From assembly GCA_035548125.1 (NCBI GenBank), contig DASZTV010000091.1, positions 1 to 14,269 on the forward strand: DNA of 14,269 nt, given 5' to 3'. The DNA comes from DASZTV01 sp035548125 (GTDB taxonomy: Bacteria; Actinomycetota; Actinomycetes; JAFAQI01). The stretch's first letter is position 1, and every line of letters starts with the position of its first letter. The translations under genes and the position numbers were made by a program. Shown piece by piece: positions 7,345-13,810 of this stretch. The notes beneath the pieces were generated by a model. That model did not search any database, was not told the DNA's origin, and saw only the letters and a program-made list of their open reading frames with translations.

Positions 7345-9129
7345 GTGAAGCGAGGGCCCTACGATCCGCACGTGATCTCCGGGGCACCCGCGGACGACCG
7401 GGCGCGCGCCGAGTACGTCAAGGCGTACGACGATGCGCGGGCGGCGGGCGACCACCAAGCGATGGCGGCCGCCGCCCTGCGCCTGGCGGCAACCCGGATG
7501 TTCGGGCTGTCCGCCGGCCGGATCCCGGCGTTCCTGCACGAGGCGTACATCCATGCGGTCGGCAGGCAGCGCGTCGAGCTCGCCATCGCGATCGCACGGA
7601 CGTGGGGGTACGGCTACGAGCCGCAGCGCGCCAGGGCGTTCGCGGCGGAGGCGATCGACTCAGCGGAGGCGGCCGACGATCCGTCCCTGCTCGCCGCGGC
7701 GCTGGACGCGGCGCTGATCGCGGCGTGGGGACCGGACGACTTCGACGAGCGGCTGCGGATCACCGCGCGGCTCGAGGACACGACGGCGCATCTTGCCGAT
7801 CCCGAGGTGCTGATGTCGGCCTACCTCTGGCGGCTGACCACCGCCCTCGAGTGCCTCGACGTTCCGACGATGCGCCGCCAGCTGCGCAACCTGGAGCAAC
7901 TCGCCGAAGAGACGGGATCGTCCCGGGTCCGGTTCTTCGCCGCAGCGCGCCGCGGGATGCACGCGCTGGTCGTCGGTGACCCGGACGCTGCTGATCGCGC
8001 CAGGATCGAGGCGGTGGCCGCAGGCGCCGAGGCGGGCGAGCCCGACGCGTTCGCCATCGACCATGCGCTGGCAGGCGCGATAGCGCGGCAGACCGGTGAC
8101 GTCGACACCGCGTTGCGGGAGGCCGCGGTCTACGAGGAGTTCGGGCTGCAGGAGGGCATCACCTCCATCGCAGCGGAGGGCGCTGCGCTGTGGGTCACGG
8201 CCGGTGAGGACGACCGTGCGGAGCGGCTGCTGCGCCAGCTCGCCGGCGCCGACTTCGGGCGTATCCCGCGTGACGTCGACTGGCTACTCACCCTGACCGT
8301 CCTCACCGAGGTCGCCGCGGCGGTGGGTGACCACGACCTGTGCGGTCACGCGGTCGCACTGCTGTCGCCGTACGCCGGGCGTGGCGTCGTCAACGCCGGT
8401 GCCGTCACCTTCGGCGGCGTCGTCGACCACTACCTGGCTCTCGCCCACGACGCGGTCGGCAACTCGGGCGACGCCGCGGCCAGCTGGTCACTGGCGAAGC
8501 GGGCGTACGACCGGTTCGGGGCGACATGGTGGTCCGCGCGATGCCCGACCGGGCCGCGCAGCCCGCTCCGCAACCAGGCGACGCTGCGCCCGGCAGGGGA
8601 CGGCGTGTGGGAGGTAGGTCGGGGCCGGACGGCGACCATCCGCGAGATGAAGGGGTTGCACTACCTGCGGCTGCTGCTCGCATCGCCCGGACGCGACCTG
8701 TCGGCGGTCGAGCTGACGGCGCTCGCTGCCGGTCGCGACGCTTCCACGGCACCCGACAGCGCGGGCCTTCCGGTCGCTGACGCACAGGCGCTGACGGCCT
8801 ACCGCAACCGGCTGCGGGAGATAGACGCCGAACTCGACGACGCCGACGCCAGGAGCGACCAGCGGAAGTCGGCGGCGCTCACCGCGGAGCGCGACGCACT
8901 TCTCGAGGCGCTGCGCGGAGCGACCGGCCTCGGTGGCCGGCCACGGACCACGGGAGCCGCGAGTGAGCGCGCCCGAGTCGCGGTGCGCAAGGCGATCGCC
9001 GCGACGATCGGGCGGGTCGCCGAGGTCGACGCCTCCCTCGGCCGGTTGCTGGAGGACACGGTGACGACCGGGACGGTCTGTCGCTACGACCCGGACCCGG
9101 ACCGACCGGTCGAGTGGCTTCTCAGCTAG
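7345..9129 (+). CDS. Helical-repeat protein with ATPase-regulator C-terminal domain
   Basis: 594 residues. About 20-400 is Ala/Leu-rich paired helices of TPR type. Next come a short strand region and KGLHYLRLLLASPGRDLSAV (436-455), a winged-helix-like segment. A charged coiled coil (about 485-530) follows, then a tail with SERARVAVRKAI and TGTVCRYDPDPDRPVEW. This C-terminal module is one I recognise at the end of large actinobacterial AAA-ATPase or cyclase-type regulators. Here no Walker A motif or N-terminal ATPase is present. A regulatory or scaffolding role is inferred, not shown. The start is uncertain: GTG 7345 gives the longest frame, GTG 7372 is an alternative, and neither has a good Shine-Dalgarno site. 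It probably follows the cupin/NTF2-like pair in one transcript. Its 3' end overlaps the convergent methyltransferase by 8 bp. Confidence 0.75.
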   Translation: MKRGPYDPHVISGAPADDRARAEYVKAYDDARAAGDHQAMAAAALRLAATRMFGLSAGRIPAFLHEAYIHAVGRQRVELAIAIARTWGYGYEPQRARAFAAEAIDSAEAADDPSLLAAALDAALIAAWGPDDFDERLRITARLEDTTAHLADPEVLMSAYLWRLTTALECLDVPTMRRQLRNLEQLAEETGSSRVRFFAAARRGMHALVVGDPDAADRARIEAVAAGAEAGEPDAFAIDHALAGAIARQTGDVDTALREAAVYEEFGLQEGITSIAAEGAALWVTAGEDDRAERLLRQLAGADFGRIPRDVDWLLTLTVLTEVAAAVGDHDLCGHAVALLSPYAGRGVVNAGAVTFGGVVDHYLALAHDAVGNSGDAAASWSLAKRAYDRFGATWWSARCPTGPRSPLRNQATLRPAGDGVWEVGRGRTATIREMKGLHYLRLLLASPGRDLSAVELTALAAGRDASTAPDSAGLPVADAQALTAYRNRLREIDAELDDADARSDQRKSAALTAERDALLEALRGATGLGGRPRTTGAASERARVAVRKAIAATIGRVAEVDASLGRLLEDTVTTGTVCRYDPDPDRPVEWLLS

Positions 9130-9691
9130 CGGGTCTGCTCGCCCGGAAGCGGAACTGGTAGTCGGCGGGCTCGACGACCGTCTCATGCAGGCCGGCGGCC
9201 CGGAAGCGGTCCGCCACCGTCTCGACCCCGACCGGTACGAACGTGTCGTCGATGTGCGCCTCACGCATGAAGTCCGAGTCGAGCGCATCGACCCCCACGA
9301 ACATCCCGCCAGGACACAGCAACCTCGCGACCTCTGCGAACAGCCGATCCTGCAGGGCAGGTGAGGTCATGTGATGCAACATCGAGAAGCAGAGCACGGT
9401 CGAGAACTCTCCGGACGGCAAGCCGGTCGACGTCGCGTCGGCGTGCAGCACCTCGACGTTGGTGCCGGCCATCCGCGCGGCGAGGGCGGCCGCGAGGTCA
9501 TCGTCGAGCTCGATCGCCGTCAACGTCTCGACCCGTGGACGTACTAGGTCTGTCGTCAGTCCCGGCCCCGGTCCGATCTCGATCACGTTGTCGCCGAGGT
9601 CTCCGACGCTGTCGACCCACGGCAGCAGGTCGGTCTTCAACAGCTCAGCCCAGTGCGGGCTGGCGAGGAACTCGAGATGGCCTTGGTTCAC
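9122..9691 (-). CDS. Class I SAM-dependent methyltransferase
   Basis: 189 residues with a Rossmann-like methyltransferase core. Motif I is VIEIGPGPG (36-44), the acidic ribose-binding segment AIELDDD (59-65), the adenine-binding region LHADAT (82-87), and the post-motif strand VARLLCPGGMFVGVD (121-135). FSMLHHM (102-108) fits small-molecule methyltransferases of the UbiE/Methyltransf_11 type. The acceptor substrate cannot be told. The start is GTG 9691 with AAGG 6 nt upstream, only 10 nt after the stop of the preceding gene, so the two are almost certainly co-transcribed. Both stops at the convergent junction overlap at the palindrome GCTAGC (9125-9130). Confidence 0.9.
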   Translation of the reverse strand: MNQGHLEFLASPHWAELLKTDLLPWVDSVGDLGDNVIEIGPGPGLTTDLVRPRVETLTAIELDDDLAAALAARMAGTNVEVLHADATSTGLPSGEFSTVLCFSMLHHMTSPALQDRLFAEVARLLCPGGMFVGVDALDSDFMREAHIDDTFVPVGVETVADRFRAAGLHETVVEPADYQFRFRASRPAS

Positions 9692-9701
9692 CGTGCACCT
9701 T

Positions 9702-10085
9702 TCAGATGAGCGTGCCTTCGTAGACCGCCATCGCCACCCGGCTCACCCCGTCGCTGCGGCGCAGGTTGATGGCCCCGCGCATCTCGAGGATGCGCAGCAG
9801 GTTGTAGAACGTGCCGAACATGTCCGAGCTCTGCTGGAACTCGGTAGCGGTCATCGGGATGGTGCTCGTGATCGGTCGTGAGGCGTCGGGGCCGAGCCCG
9901 TCGGTGTCGGACTTGACCTGCTTGGTCACCGTTCGCCAGAGCTGAAGGAGCTTGTCGACGCCTTCGTCGTCGGGAATCCGCCCCTCGGCCCGCAACTCGG
10001 TCACCCCATCGAGCACCCGCCCCATGTACTCGACGAACTCCCGGCCCTCAGCCGGAAGGTACGGCTGAGACTTCAAATGCGACAT
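9702..10085 (-). CDS. Hypothetical protein, first gene of methyltransferase unit
   Basis: 127 residues; I do not recognise a family. It is mostly helical and soluble, with no cysteine, no signal peptide and no membrane segment. Visible blocks are REFVEYMGRVLDGVTELRAE (15-34), a linker rich in D, S and P (59-77), and FGTFYNLLRILEMRGAINLR (90-109). The end of that last block could be a helix-turn-strand of winged-helix type, but this is speculative. ATG 10085 has GGGGAG about 9 nt upstream; an in-frame ATG at 10130 would start inside the left arm of the 21-bp inverted repeat and is unlikely. The methyltransferase gene follows after 10 nt, so the two may work on the same process. Confidence 0.7.
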   Translation of the reverse strand: MSHLKSQPYLPAEGREFVEYMGRVLDGVTELRAEGRIPDDEGVDKLLQLWRTVTKQVKSDTDGLGPDASRPITSTIPMTATEFQQSSDMFGTFYNLLRILEMRGAINLRRSDGVSRVAMAVYEGTLI

Positions 10086-10117
10086 CCAACTTCTCCCCTC
10101 ACCCAACCCCTCCCTTA

Positions 10118-10179
10118 CGCGATCTTGCACTTTTCAACGTCATCTCGCCCGCTCAACGGTTGAAAAGTGCAAGATCGCG
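10118..10179. repeat. Perfect 21-bp inverted repeat in divergent intergenic region
   Basis: Arms at 10118-10138 and 10159-10179 are perfect reverse complements (core GATCTTGCACTTTTCAAC), with a 20-nt spacer. The element lies between the divergent 127-residue-protein and peroxiredoxin genes. The arms are AT-richer than the surrounding DNA. It could be a REP/MITE-like dispersed palindrome, a small structured RNA, or a cruciform-type site. There is no T-run after either arm, so a simple terminator is less likely, and both flanking genes read away from it. Confidence 0.85.
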
Positions 10180-10253
10180 GAGAAATGGCCGGGGCGGCGG
10201 GCGAGATCGACGGTGGGCGGTCGCTCCCGGTAGGTTGCGCGGTAAGCATCTTT

Positions 10254-10301
10254 TTGGAACCAGCACTGACACCCCTGTTGGAACGAGCACTGACACCGAG
10301 G
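10254..10301. repeat. 24-bp tandem duplication upstream of peroxiredoxin
   Basis: Two adjacent 24-nt units (10254-10277 and 10278-10301) share TTGGAAC(C/G)AGCACTGACACC, differing at one position in the first 20 nt and at three of the last four. The second unit ends in GAGG, which forms part of the peroxiredoxin ribosome-binding site (GAGGAG, 9 nt before the ATG). It may be a duplicated regulator-binding site in the 5' leader, or a chance duplication. Confidence 0.75.
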
Positions 10302-10312
10302 AGCCTTCCCCG

Positions 10313-10939
10313 ATGAGCATCCGTCTGGGCGACGACGCCCCGAACTTCACCGCCGACACGACTGAGGGCGAGATCGACTTCTACGCCTGGAAGGGCGACT
10401 CGTGGGCGGTCCTGTTCAGCCACCCCGCTGACTTCACCCCGGTCTGCACCACCGAGCTCGGGCGTACCGCCGCGCTGAAGAGCGAGTTCGACAAGCGCAA
10501 CACGAAGGCGATCGCAGTGTCGGTCGACTCGGTCGACAGCCACAGCGGCTGGGCGCCGGACATCGCGAGCGCCACCGGCAGCTCGGTGAACTTCCCGATC
10601 ATCGCCGACGAGTCGCACGCCGTCTCGGAGCTGTACGACATGCTGCACCCGGGCGAGGGCGACTCCAGCACGGTCCGGTCGGTGTTCATCATCGCGCCGA
10701 ACAACAAGGTGCGGCTGACCCTGACCTACCCGAAGTCGGTCGGGCGCAACTTCGACGAGATCCTCCGGGTGATCGACGCCCTGCAGGCGACCGACAAGAA
10801 CCCGATCTCGACGCCGGTCGACTGGAAGCCGGGCGACCGCGTCATCGTCTCGCCGGCGATGTCGACGGACGAGGCGAAGGACAAGTTCTCCAACGTCGAG
10901 GAGAAGCTGTCCTACCTGCGCTACGCCGACCAGCCGTAG
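10313..10939 (+). CDS. 1-Cys peroxiredoxin (Prx6 type)
   Basis: 208 residues; reduces H2O2 and organic peroxides through a peroxidatic cysteine. The active-site motif is HPADFTPVCTTELG (37-50), with C45 the only cysteine in the protein, so no resolving cysteine exists and an external thiol must reduce it. Conserved T42 and R122 (STVRSVFII) complete the site. The C-terminal extension with TPVDWKPGDRVIVSPAM (167-183) is typical of the Prx6 subgroup, and the length fits. It is presumably cytosolic. ATG 10313 has GAGGAG 9 nt upstream. Upstream lies the 24-bp tandem repeat, a possible regulatory site. The DUF2277 gene converges from the right with only 7 nt between stops. Confidence 0.95.
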   Translation: MSIRLGDDAPNFTADTTEGEIDFYAWKGDSWAVLFSHPADFTPVCTTELGRTAALKSEFDKRNTKAIAVSVDSVDSHSGWAPDIASATGSSVNFPIIADESHAVSELYDMLHPGEGDSSTVRSVFIIAPNNKVRLTLTYPKSVGRNFDEILRVIDALQATDKNPISTPVDWKPGDRVIVSPAMSTDEAKDKFSNVEEKLSYLRYADQP

Positions 10940-10946
10940 CGCCGCG

Positions 10947-11216
10947 TCAGGAGGCGTAGCGCTCGGCGGCCCGGGCGCGCGCCTTCGCGGCTTCCACCTC
11001 TCGGTTCTTCGGCGGCGCGGTCGAGGTGAGACCCGCCAGCAACTTGATCGTGCTGGCGGTGACCTCCTCCACCGCGCGGTCGAAGGCGGCCTGGTTGTCC
11101 TTGGACGGCTTGGCCGTCCCGCTCAGCTTCCGCACGTACTGCAGGGCAGCAGCGTGCGCCTCCTCAGCGGTCGCCGGCGGCTCGAAGTGGTGCAGGGTCT
11201 TGATGCTGCGGCACAT
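10947..11216 (-). CDS. DUF2277 family protein
   Basis: 89 residues matching DUF2277. The start MCRSIKTL, the block FEPPATAEEAHAAALQYVRK (11-30) with KLSGTAKPSK, and the tail REVEAAKARARAAERY are family hallmarks. Function is unknown; it is a small helical protein whose HAAALQYVRKLSG region resembles a helix pair. ATG 11216 has AGGAG (11223-11227) 6 nt upstream. The IS110 transposase stop is only 14 nt upstream on the same strand. The gene's native promoter has therefore probably been separated from it, unless transcription enters through the insertion element. Confidence 0.9.
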   Translation of the reverse strand: MCRSIKTLHHFEPPATAEEAHAAALQYVRKLSGTAKPSKDNQAAFDRAVEEVTASTIKLLAGLTSTAPPKNREVEAAKARARAAERYAS

Positions 11217-11230
11217 GCGTTTCTCCTATG

Positions 11231-12292
11231 TCAAGCCGCCGCTGCGAGGCAAGCCTCGGCGGCGGACTTGGCGGTGTTGTGGTCGGTGGTGAGGTGGTTG
11301 AACACGACGCGGGCGAGACGACGTTTGAGGCAGCGGAGCGCTTCCATCGTGGACATGCCCTCGGCGCGTTTCTTGTCGTAGTAGGTCTTGCCGAGACCGT
11401 CGAGGCGGATCTGGGTGACGGCGATGCGGTGGATCGCAGCGTTGAGTTGTCGGTTTCCGGAGCGGGTGAGGCGGACCCGCCCGGCGGTGTTGCCGGACCA
11501 GACCGGGATCGGCGCGATGCCGGCGTGCCGGGCAAAAGCGGCTTCAGATTTGAACCGGCTGACGCCAGCGGCCTCACCCACGATTTTCGCGGCGCTCAGC
11601 ACCCCGACACCAGGCATGGCCAGCAGCGTCGGAGCCGCGACCGTGACCGAGCTTCTGATCCGCTGCTCGAGGCTGTTGATCCGGCCGGTCAGCTCGATGA
11701 TGTCGGCGAGCTCGTCACGGGCCAGCTCAGCGACGAGTCCCGGCAGACCAGTGAGCTTGCCCATCAGCAGCCGTTGCTGCTTGGCGACGTCGAGTGACCG
11801 AGCCGGTGGCGCCCAAGACGGGTCGAGCTCATGCACCCGCCACAACAGCCGGTTGATCGTCGAAGTCCGTTGCTGCACAAGGTCTTCACGCCGATCCACC
11901 AGCAGCTTCAACTCACGCGAAACCTCGTCATGGGAGGCAACCGGCAGATCCGGCTCCCGCAGCGCGGCGCGCGCCACCGCGGCAGCGTCGATCGGATCAG
12001 ACTTCCCGCGGGTCCGCGCGACCCGGCGCTGCTCAGCCATCATCTTCGGTGGCACCCGCACCACCGACTGACCGGCGCTCAGCAGGTCCCGCTCCAGACG
12101 GGCCGACAGATGCCGGCAGTCCTCGATCGCCCAACGCAGCTCGTCACCGAACCTGCTCCGCGCCCACCGCACCGCCTCACGATGACCCGCGGTCGTCGCG
12201 TCGAACGTGCGGTGCCCCAACTCACGGCCGACCTCATCGACCGCGACAAACGTGTGCGTCCGCTTGTGCACATCGGCGCCAACAACAACCAT
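11231..12292 (-). CDS. IS110-family transposase (DEDD recombinase)
   Basis: 353 residues. An N-terminal RuvC-like DEDD domain has D7 (GADVHK), E57 (WAIED), D99 and D102 (KSDPIDAAAVARAA). A coiled-coil middle region follows (about 125-215). The C-terminal Transposase_20 domain has the HhH-like MPGVGVLSAAKIV (226-238) and the putative catalytic serine S266 in VWSGNTAGR. All catalytic residues are present and the frame is intact, so the enzyme is probably active. In this family the protein works with a bridge RNA from the element's own non-coding end that specifies donor and target DNA. ATG 12292 has AAGGAGG 8 nt upstream; an in-frame GTG at 12310 would overlap that site and is not preferred. 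Confidence 0.95.
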   Translation of the reverse strand: MVVVGADVHKRTHTFVAVDEVGRELGHRTFDATTAGHREAVRWARSRFGDELRWAIEDCRHLSARLERDLLSAGQSVVRVPPKMMAEQRRVARTRGKSDPIDAAAVARAALREPDLPVASHDEVSRELKLLVDRREDLVQQRTSTINRLLWRVHELDPSWAPPARSLDVAKQQRLLMGKLTGLPGLVAELARDELADIIELTGRINSLEQRIRSSVTVAAPTLLAMPGVGVLSAAKIVGEAAGVSRFKSEAAFARHAGIAPIPVWSGNTAGRVRLTRSGNRQLNAAIHRIAVTQIRLDGLGKTYYDKKRAEGMSTMEALRCLKRRLARVVFNHLTTDHNTAKSAAEACLAAAA

Positions 12293-12327
12293 GGAGGTTG
12301 CCTCCTTCACTCAGAGGGACGGTTGGG

Positions 12328-12501
12328 CCGGCCGGCGGACACATCTCAGTCGGGGCGAAGCCACGCTCCGATCAAGTCACGCCGGCCGGTTCTTCACACC
12401 CGCCGCCGGCAAAACGCATGCTCGCCAACCCGAAGGCGGCACCGAGCCTATGAGCCAGACAGCAGGTGCGAAGGATCCAACCAGCCGCGATAGCGGCGAG
12501 C
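12328..12501 (-). ncRNA. Candidate IS110 bridge RNA
   Basis: The 245-nt gap upstream of the transposase has no plausible gene but strong paired structure on the transposase strand. A 7-bp stem (GCTCGCC/GGCGAGC, 12495-12501 with 12420-12426) encloses a 5-bp GCACC/GGTGC stem (12465-12469 with 12439-12443). That inner stem caps a 21-nt loop. Nearer the transposase, a perfect 10-bp stem (12380-12389 with 12328-12337) holds an asymmetric internal loop and a distal TCGG/CCGA hairpin (12368-12371 with 12350-12353). Two successive looped domains 5' of the recombinase are what is expected of an IS110 bridge RNA with target- and donor-binding loops. A 5-bp hairpin at 12484-12497 competes with the first stem. 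The exact RNA ends and guides are not determined. Confidence 0.45.
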
Positions 12502-12537
12502 CTCACCCTGACACTGACTCGAGCCTAGGCGCGGACG

Positions 12538-13437
12538 CTAGTGCCGGTTGCCGTCCATCGCGGCGTTGCCCGCGGCCTGCGCGACGAGCCCCGGGACGAC
12601 CTCCGACAGCGCGGCAGGCTCCCAGATCCCCTCGGTCTCGGCGTACGGCCCGTTGACCCATCCTTCGAAAACGGTGATCCGGCCGCCCCGGACGCCGAAC
12701 ACCCGCCCGGTCACCTCGGCCGACGCCTCGCTGGCCAGCCAGACGACGAGCGGCGAGATCCCTGCCGGCGGAAGCTCCTTCGCCGCGTCCTCGGCCTTGA
12801 AGCGCACGAGGTCCTCGGTCATCCGGGTGAGCGCGGTCGGCGAGATCGCGTTGACGGTGATGCCGTACCTCGCGAGCTCCTGCGCGGCGATGATCGTCAT
12901 CGCGGCGATGCCGGCCTTCGCGGCGCCGTAGTTGGTCTGGCCGACGTTGCCGAACACCCCCGACGCCGACGACGTGTTGATGATGCGGGCGTCGACCGGC
13001 TTGCCGGCCTTGGACTGGTCGCGCCAGTACGCCGCAGCGTGGTGCATGACGCCGTACGTTCCCTTGAGGTGGACCGCGATGACAGCGTCCCACTCGTCTT
13101 CGGTCATGTTCACGAGCATCCGGTCGCGCAGGATTCCCGCGTTGTTGACGACCGCGTGGATGTCCCCGAAGGTCTCGATCGCCTGGTCGACCATCGCCTT
13201 CGCGCCCGCATGGGTCGCGACACTGTCGGTGTTGGCGACCGCCTCACCGCCGTGGGCGACGATCTGGTCGACGACCGCCTGCGCGGCCCCCGCGTCGCTA
13301 CCTACGCCGTCACGCGCCCCGCCGACGTCGTTGACGACGACCTTCGCGCCTTCCCGCCCGAACAGCAGCGCGTGCTCCCGACCAATGCCGTTGCCGGCGC
13401 CTGTAACGAGAACAACCCGGCCGTCGCAGATCCCCAC
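12538..13437 (-). CDS. Short-chain dehydrogenase, hydroxyacyl-CoA dehydrogenase-like
   Basis: 299 residues, classical SDR fold. The NAD(P)-binding motif is TGAGNGIG (12-19), NNAG is at 98-101, and the catalytic set is S157 (NTSSASG), Y170 and K174 (YGAAK). The region VVVNDVGGARDGVGSDAGAA (33-52) resembles the (3R)-hydroxyacyl-CoA dehydrogenase domain of peroxisomal multifunctional enzyme type 2 and HSD17B4, so a beta-oxidation-type 3-hydroxyacyl-CoA substrate is plausible. The substrate is inferred. A C-terminal extension (260-299) goes beyond the usual 250-residue SDR. GTG 13437 follows AAGGG; the longer open frame up to 13656 runs through the tRNA fragment and is not coding. The IS110 element lies immediately downstream, and the tRNA-Lys fragment 42 nt upstream. 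Confidence 0.9.
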   Translation of the reverse strand: MGICDGRVVLVTGAGNGIGREHALLFGREGAKVVVNDVGGARDGVGSDAGAAQAVVDQIVAHGGEAVANTDSVATHAGAKAMVDQAIETFGDIHAVVNNAGILRDRMLVNMTEDEWDAVIAVHLKGTYGVMHHAAAYWRDQSKAGKPVDARIINTSSASGVFGNVGQTNYGAAKAGIAAMTIIAAQELARYGITVNAISPTALTRMTEDLVRFKAEDAAKELPPAGISPLVVWLASEASAEVTGRVFGVRGGRITVFEGWVNGPYAETEGIWEPAALSEVVPGLVAQAAGNAAMDGNRH

Positions 13438-13479
13438 GTCGTACACCCTTCTTTCGGCGGCGAACAATGAAAAACCCTG

Positions 13480-13522
13480 TGGGTCGTGTGGGACTCGAAC
13501 CCACAACCTACGGATTAAAAGT
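13480..13522 (-). other. tRNA-Lys(UUU) 3' fragment, probable attachment site scar
   Basis: On the minus strand this reads from the anticodon loop to the discriminator base of a tRNA-Lys. It contains ACTTTTAATCCG (anticodon UUU), the T arm GTGGG-TTCGAGT-CCCAC (13488-13504), the acceptor strand ACGACCC (13481-13487), then A. CCA is not encoded. The 5' half is missing: the bases before it neither pair with the anticodon stem nor form a D arm. Such 3' fragments are left at the far end of elements that integrate into tRNA genes through a tyrosine recombinase. A short CCC-ACA-GGG hairpin with five T residues follows, as in tRNA terminators. The orientation places the integrated element on the right. 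Confidence 0.8.
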
Positions 13523-13636
13523 TGCGCGTAGCCCGTCTCAGGTGTGTCGCGGGGTGCCCCGCGGTTGCGTCTTGAGCGTGGGTACGTCTCCTGAAGGGCA
13601 GTCTGTCGCACCTGTTGCGTCGTCTCTCCGGCATCG

Positions 13637-13658
13637 CGGCCCCACGCCGGCCCCACGC
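13637..13658. repeat. 11-bp perfect tandem repeat near attachment scar
   Basis: CGGCCCCACGC occurs twice head-to-tail at 13637-13647 and 13648-13658, about 115 nt inside the presumed element. It may be a recombination-protein arm site or simple GC-rich repetition. Confidence 0.6.
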
Positions 13659-13714
13659 GCCTCGAATCGACTCACGCTGCATCACCGTCGTCCGGTGGTC
13701 TGGAAAACGAAGAA

Positions 13715-13758
13715 CCCCCGGCGCTTCACGGCTCAGGGCCGGAGAGGCGCGTCGGGGG
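13715..13758 (-). terminator. Rho-independent-type terminator hairpin
   Basis: Arms CCCCCGGCGC (13715-13724) and GCGC-GT-CGGGGG (13747-13758) pair with a two-base bulge, and a small CGGC/GCCG stem (13729-13732 with 13738-13741) sits in the loop. On the minus strand the stem is followed by TTCTTCGTTTT (13714-13704), a T-rich tail. It would stop leftward transcription from the element before it reaches the dehydrogenase. No minus-strand gene that it serves is visible inside the window. Confidence 0.55.
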
Positions 13759-13810
13759 AATTCGGCTATTAGGCTACCGCGACAGCAGATCCCTGTCGAG
13801 GTGGCTTTTG

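Larger units (their letters stand above)
11231..12501 (-). mobile_element. IS110-family insertion sequence (ends approximate)
   Basis: A single transposase gene with very little sequence after its stop and a long structured non-coding region on its 5' side, which is the layout of the IS110 group. The element sits between the dehydrogenase and DUF2277 genes, in the same orientation as both. The right end must lie within about 14 nt of the transposase stop, because DUF2277's ribosome-binding site follows. The left end lies somewhere between about 12500 and the dehydrogenase stop at 12538. IS110 elements usually make no target duplication and have no terminal inverted repeats, so exact ends cannot be read from one copy. 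Confidence 0.75.
13523..13810. other. Gene-free DNA between attachment scar and Abi-like gene
   Basis: I see no convincing gene on either strand in these 288 nt. It holds a near-perfect palindrome CGCGGGG-TG-CCCCGCG (13548-13563), an 11-bp tandem repeat (13637-13658) and a terminator-like hairpin (13715-13758). Open frames crossing it are translations of the antisense of the tRNA fragment or are low-complexity Arg/Pro strings. Repeats next to an attachment site could be recombinase or excisionase arm sites, but nothing here proves that. Confidence 0.5.

Noticed and set aside
10160..10312. Longer peroxiredoxin with a 51-residue N-terminal extension
   Set aside because: The extension would start in the inverted repeat and include the duplicated GTSTDT unit; the family begins at ATG 10313, which has its own Shine-Dalgarno site.
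11214..12420. 9-bp inverted repeat CATGCGTTT (11214-11222) / AAACGCATG (12412-12420) flanking the transposase
   Set aside because: The left copy contains the conserved start codon of DUF2277 and the right copy lies inside the structured non-coding region, not at an end. IS110 elements normally lack terminal inverted repeats, so this is probably chance.
13438..13656. N-terminal extension of the dehydrogenase through the tRNA fragment
   Set aside because: The upstream 73 codons cross the tRNA-Lys 3' half and show no SDR similarity; the Rossmann motif begins right after GTG 13437.
13467..13772. 101-codon + strand open frame beginning MKNPVGRVGLEPTTYGLK
   Set aside because: The GRVGLEPTTYGLK string is the antisense translation of the tRNA-Lys 3' half, a well-known spurious annotation; the rest is low-complexity Arg/Pro sequence.
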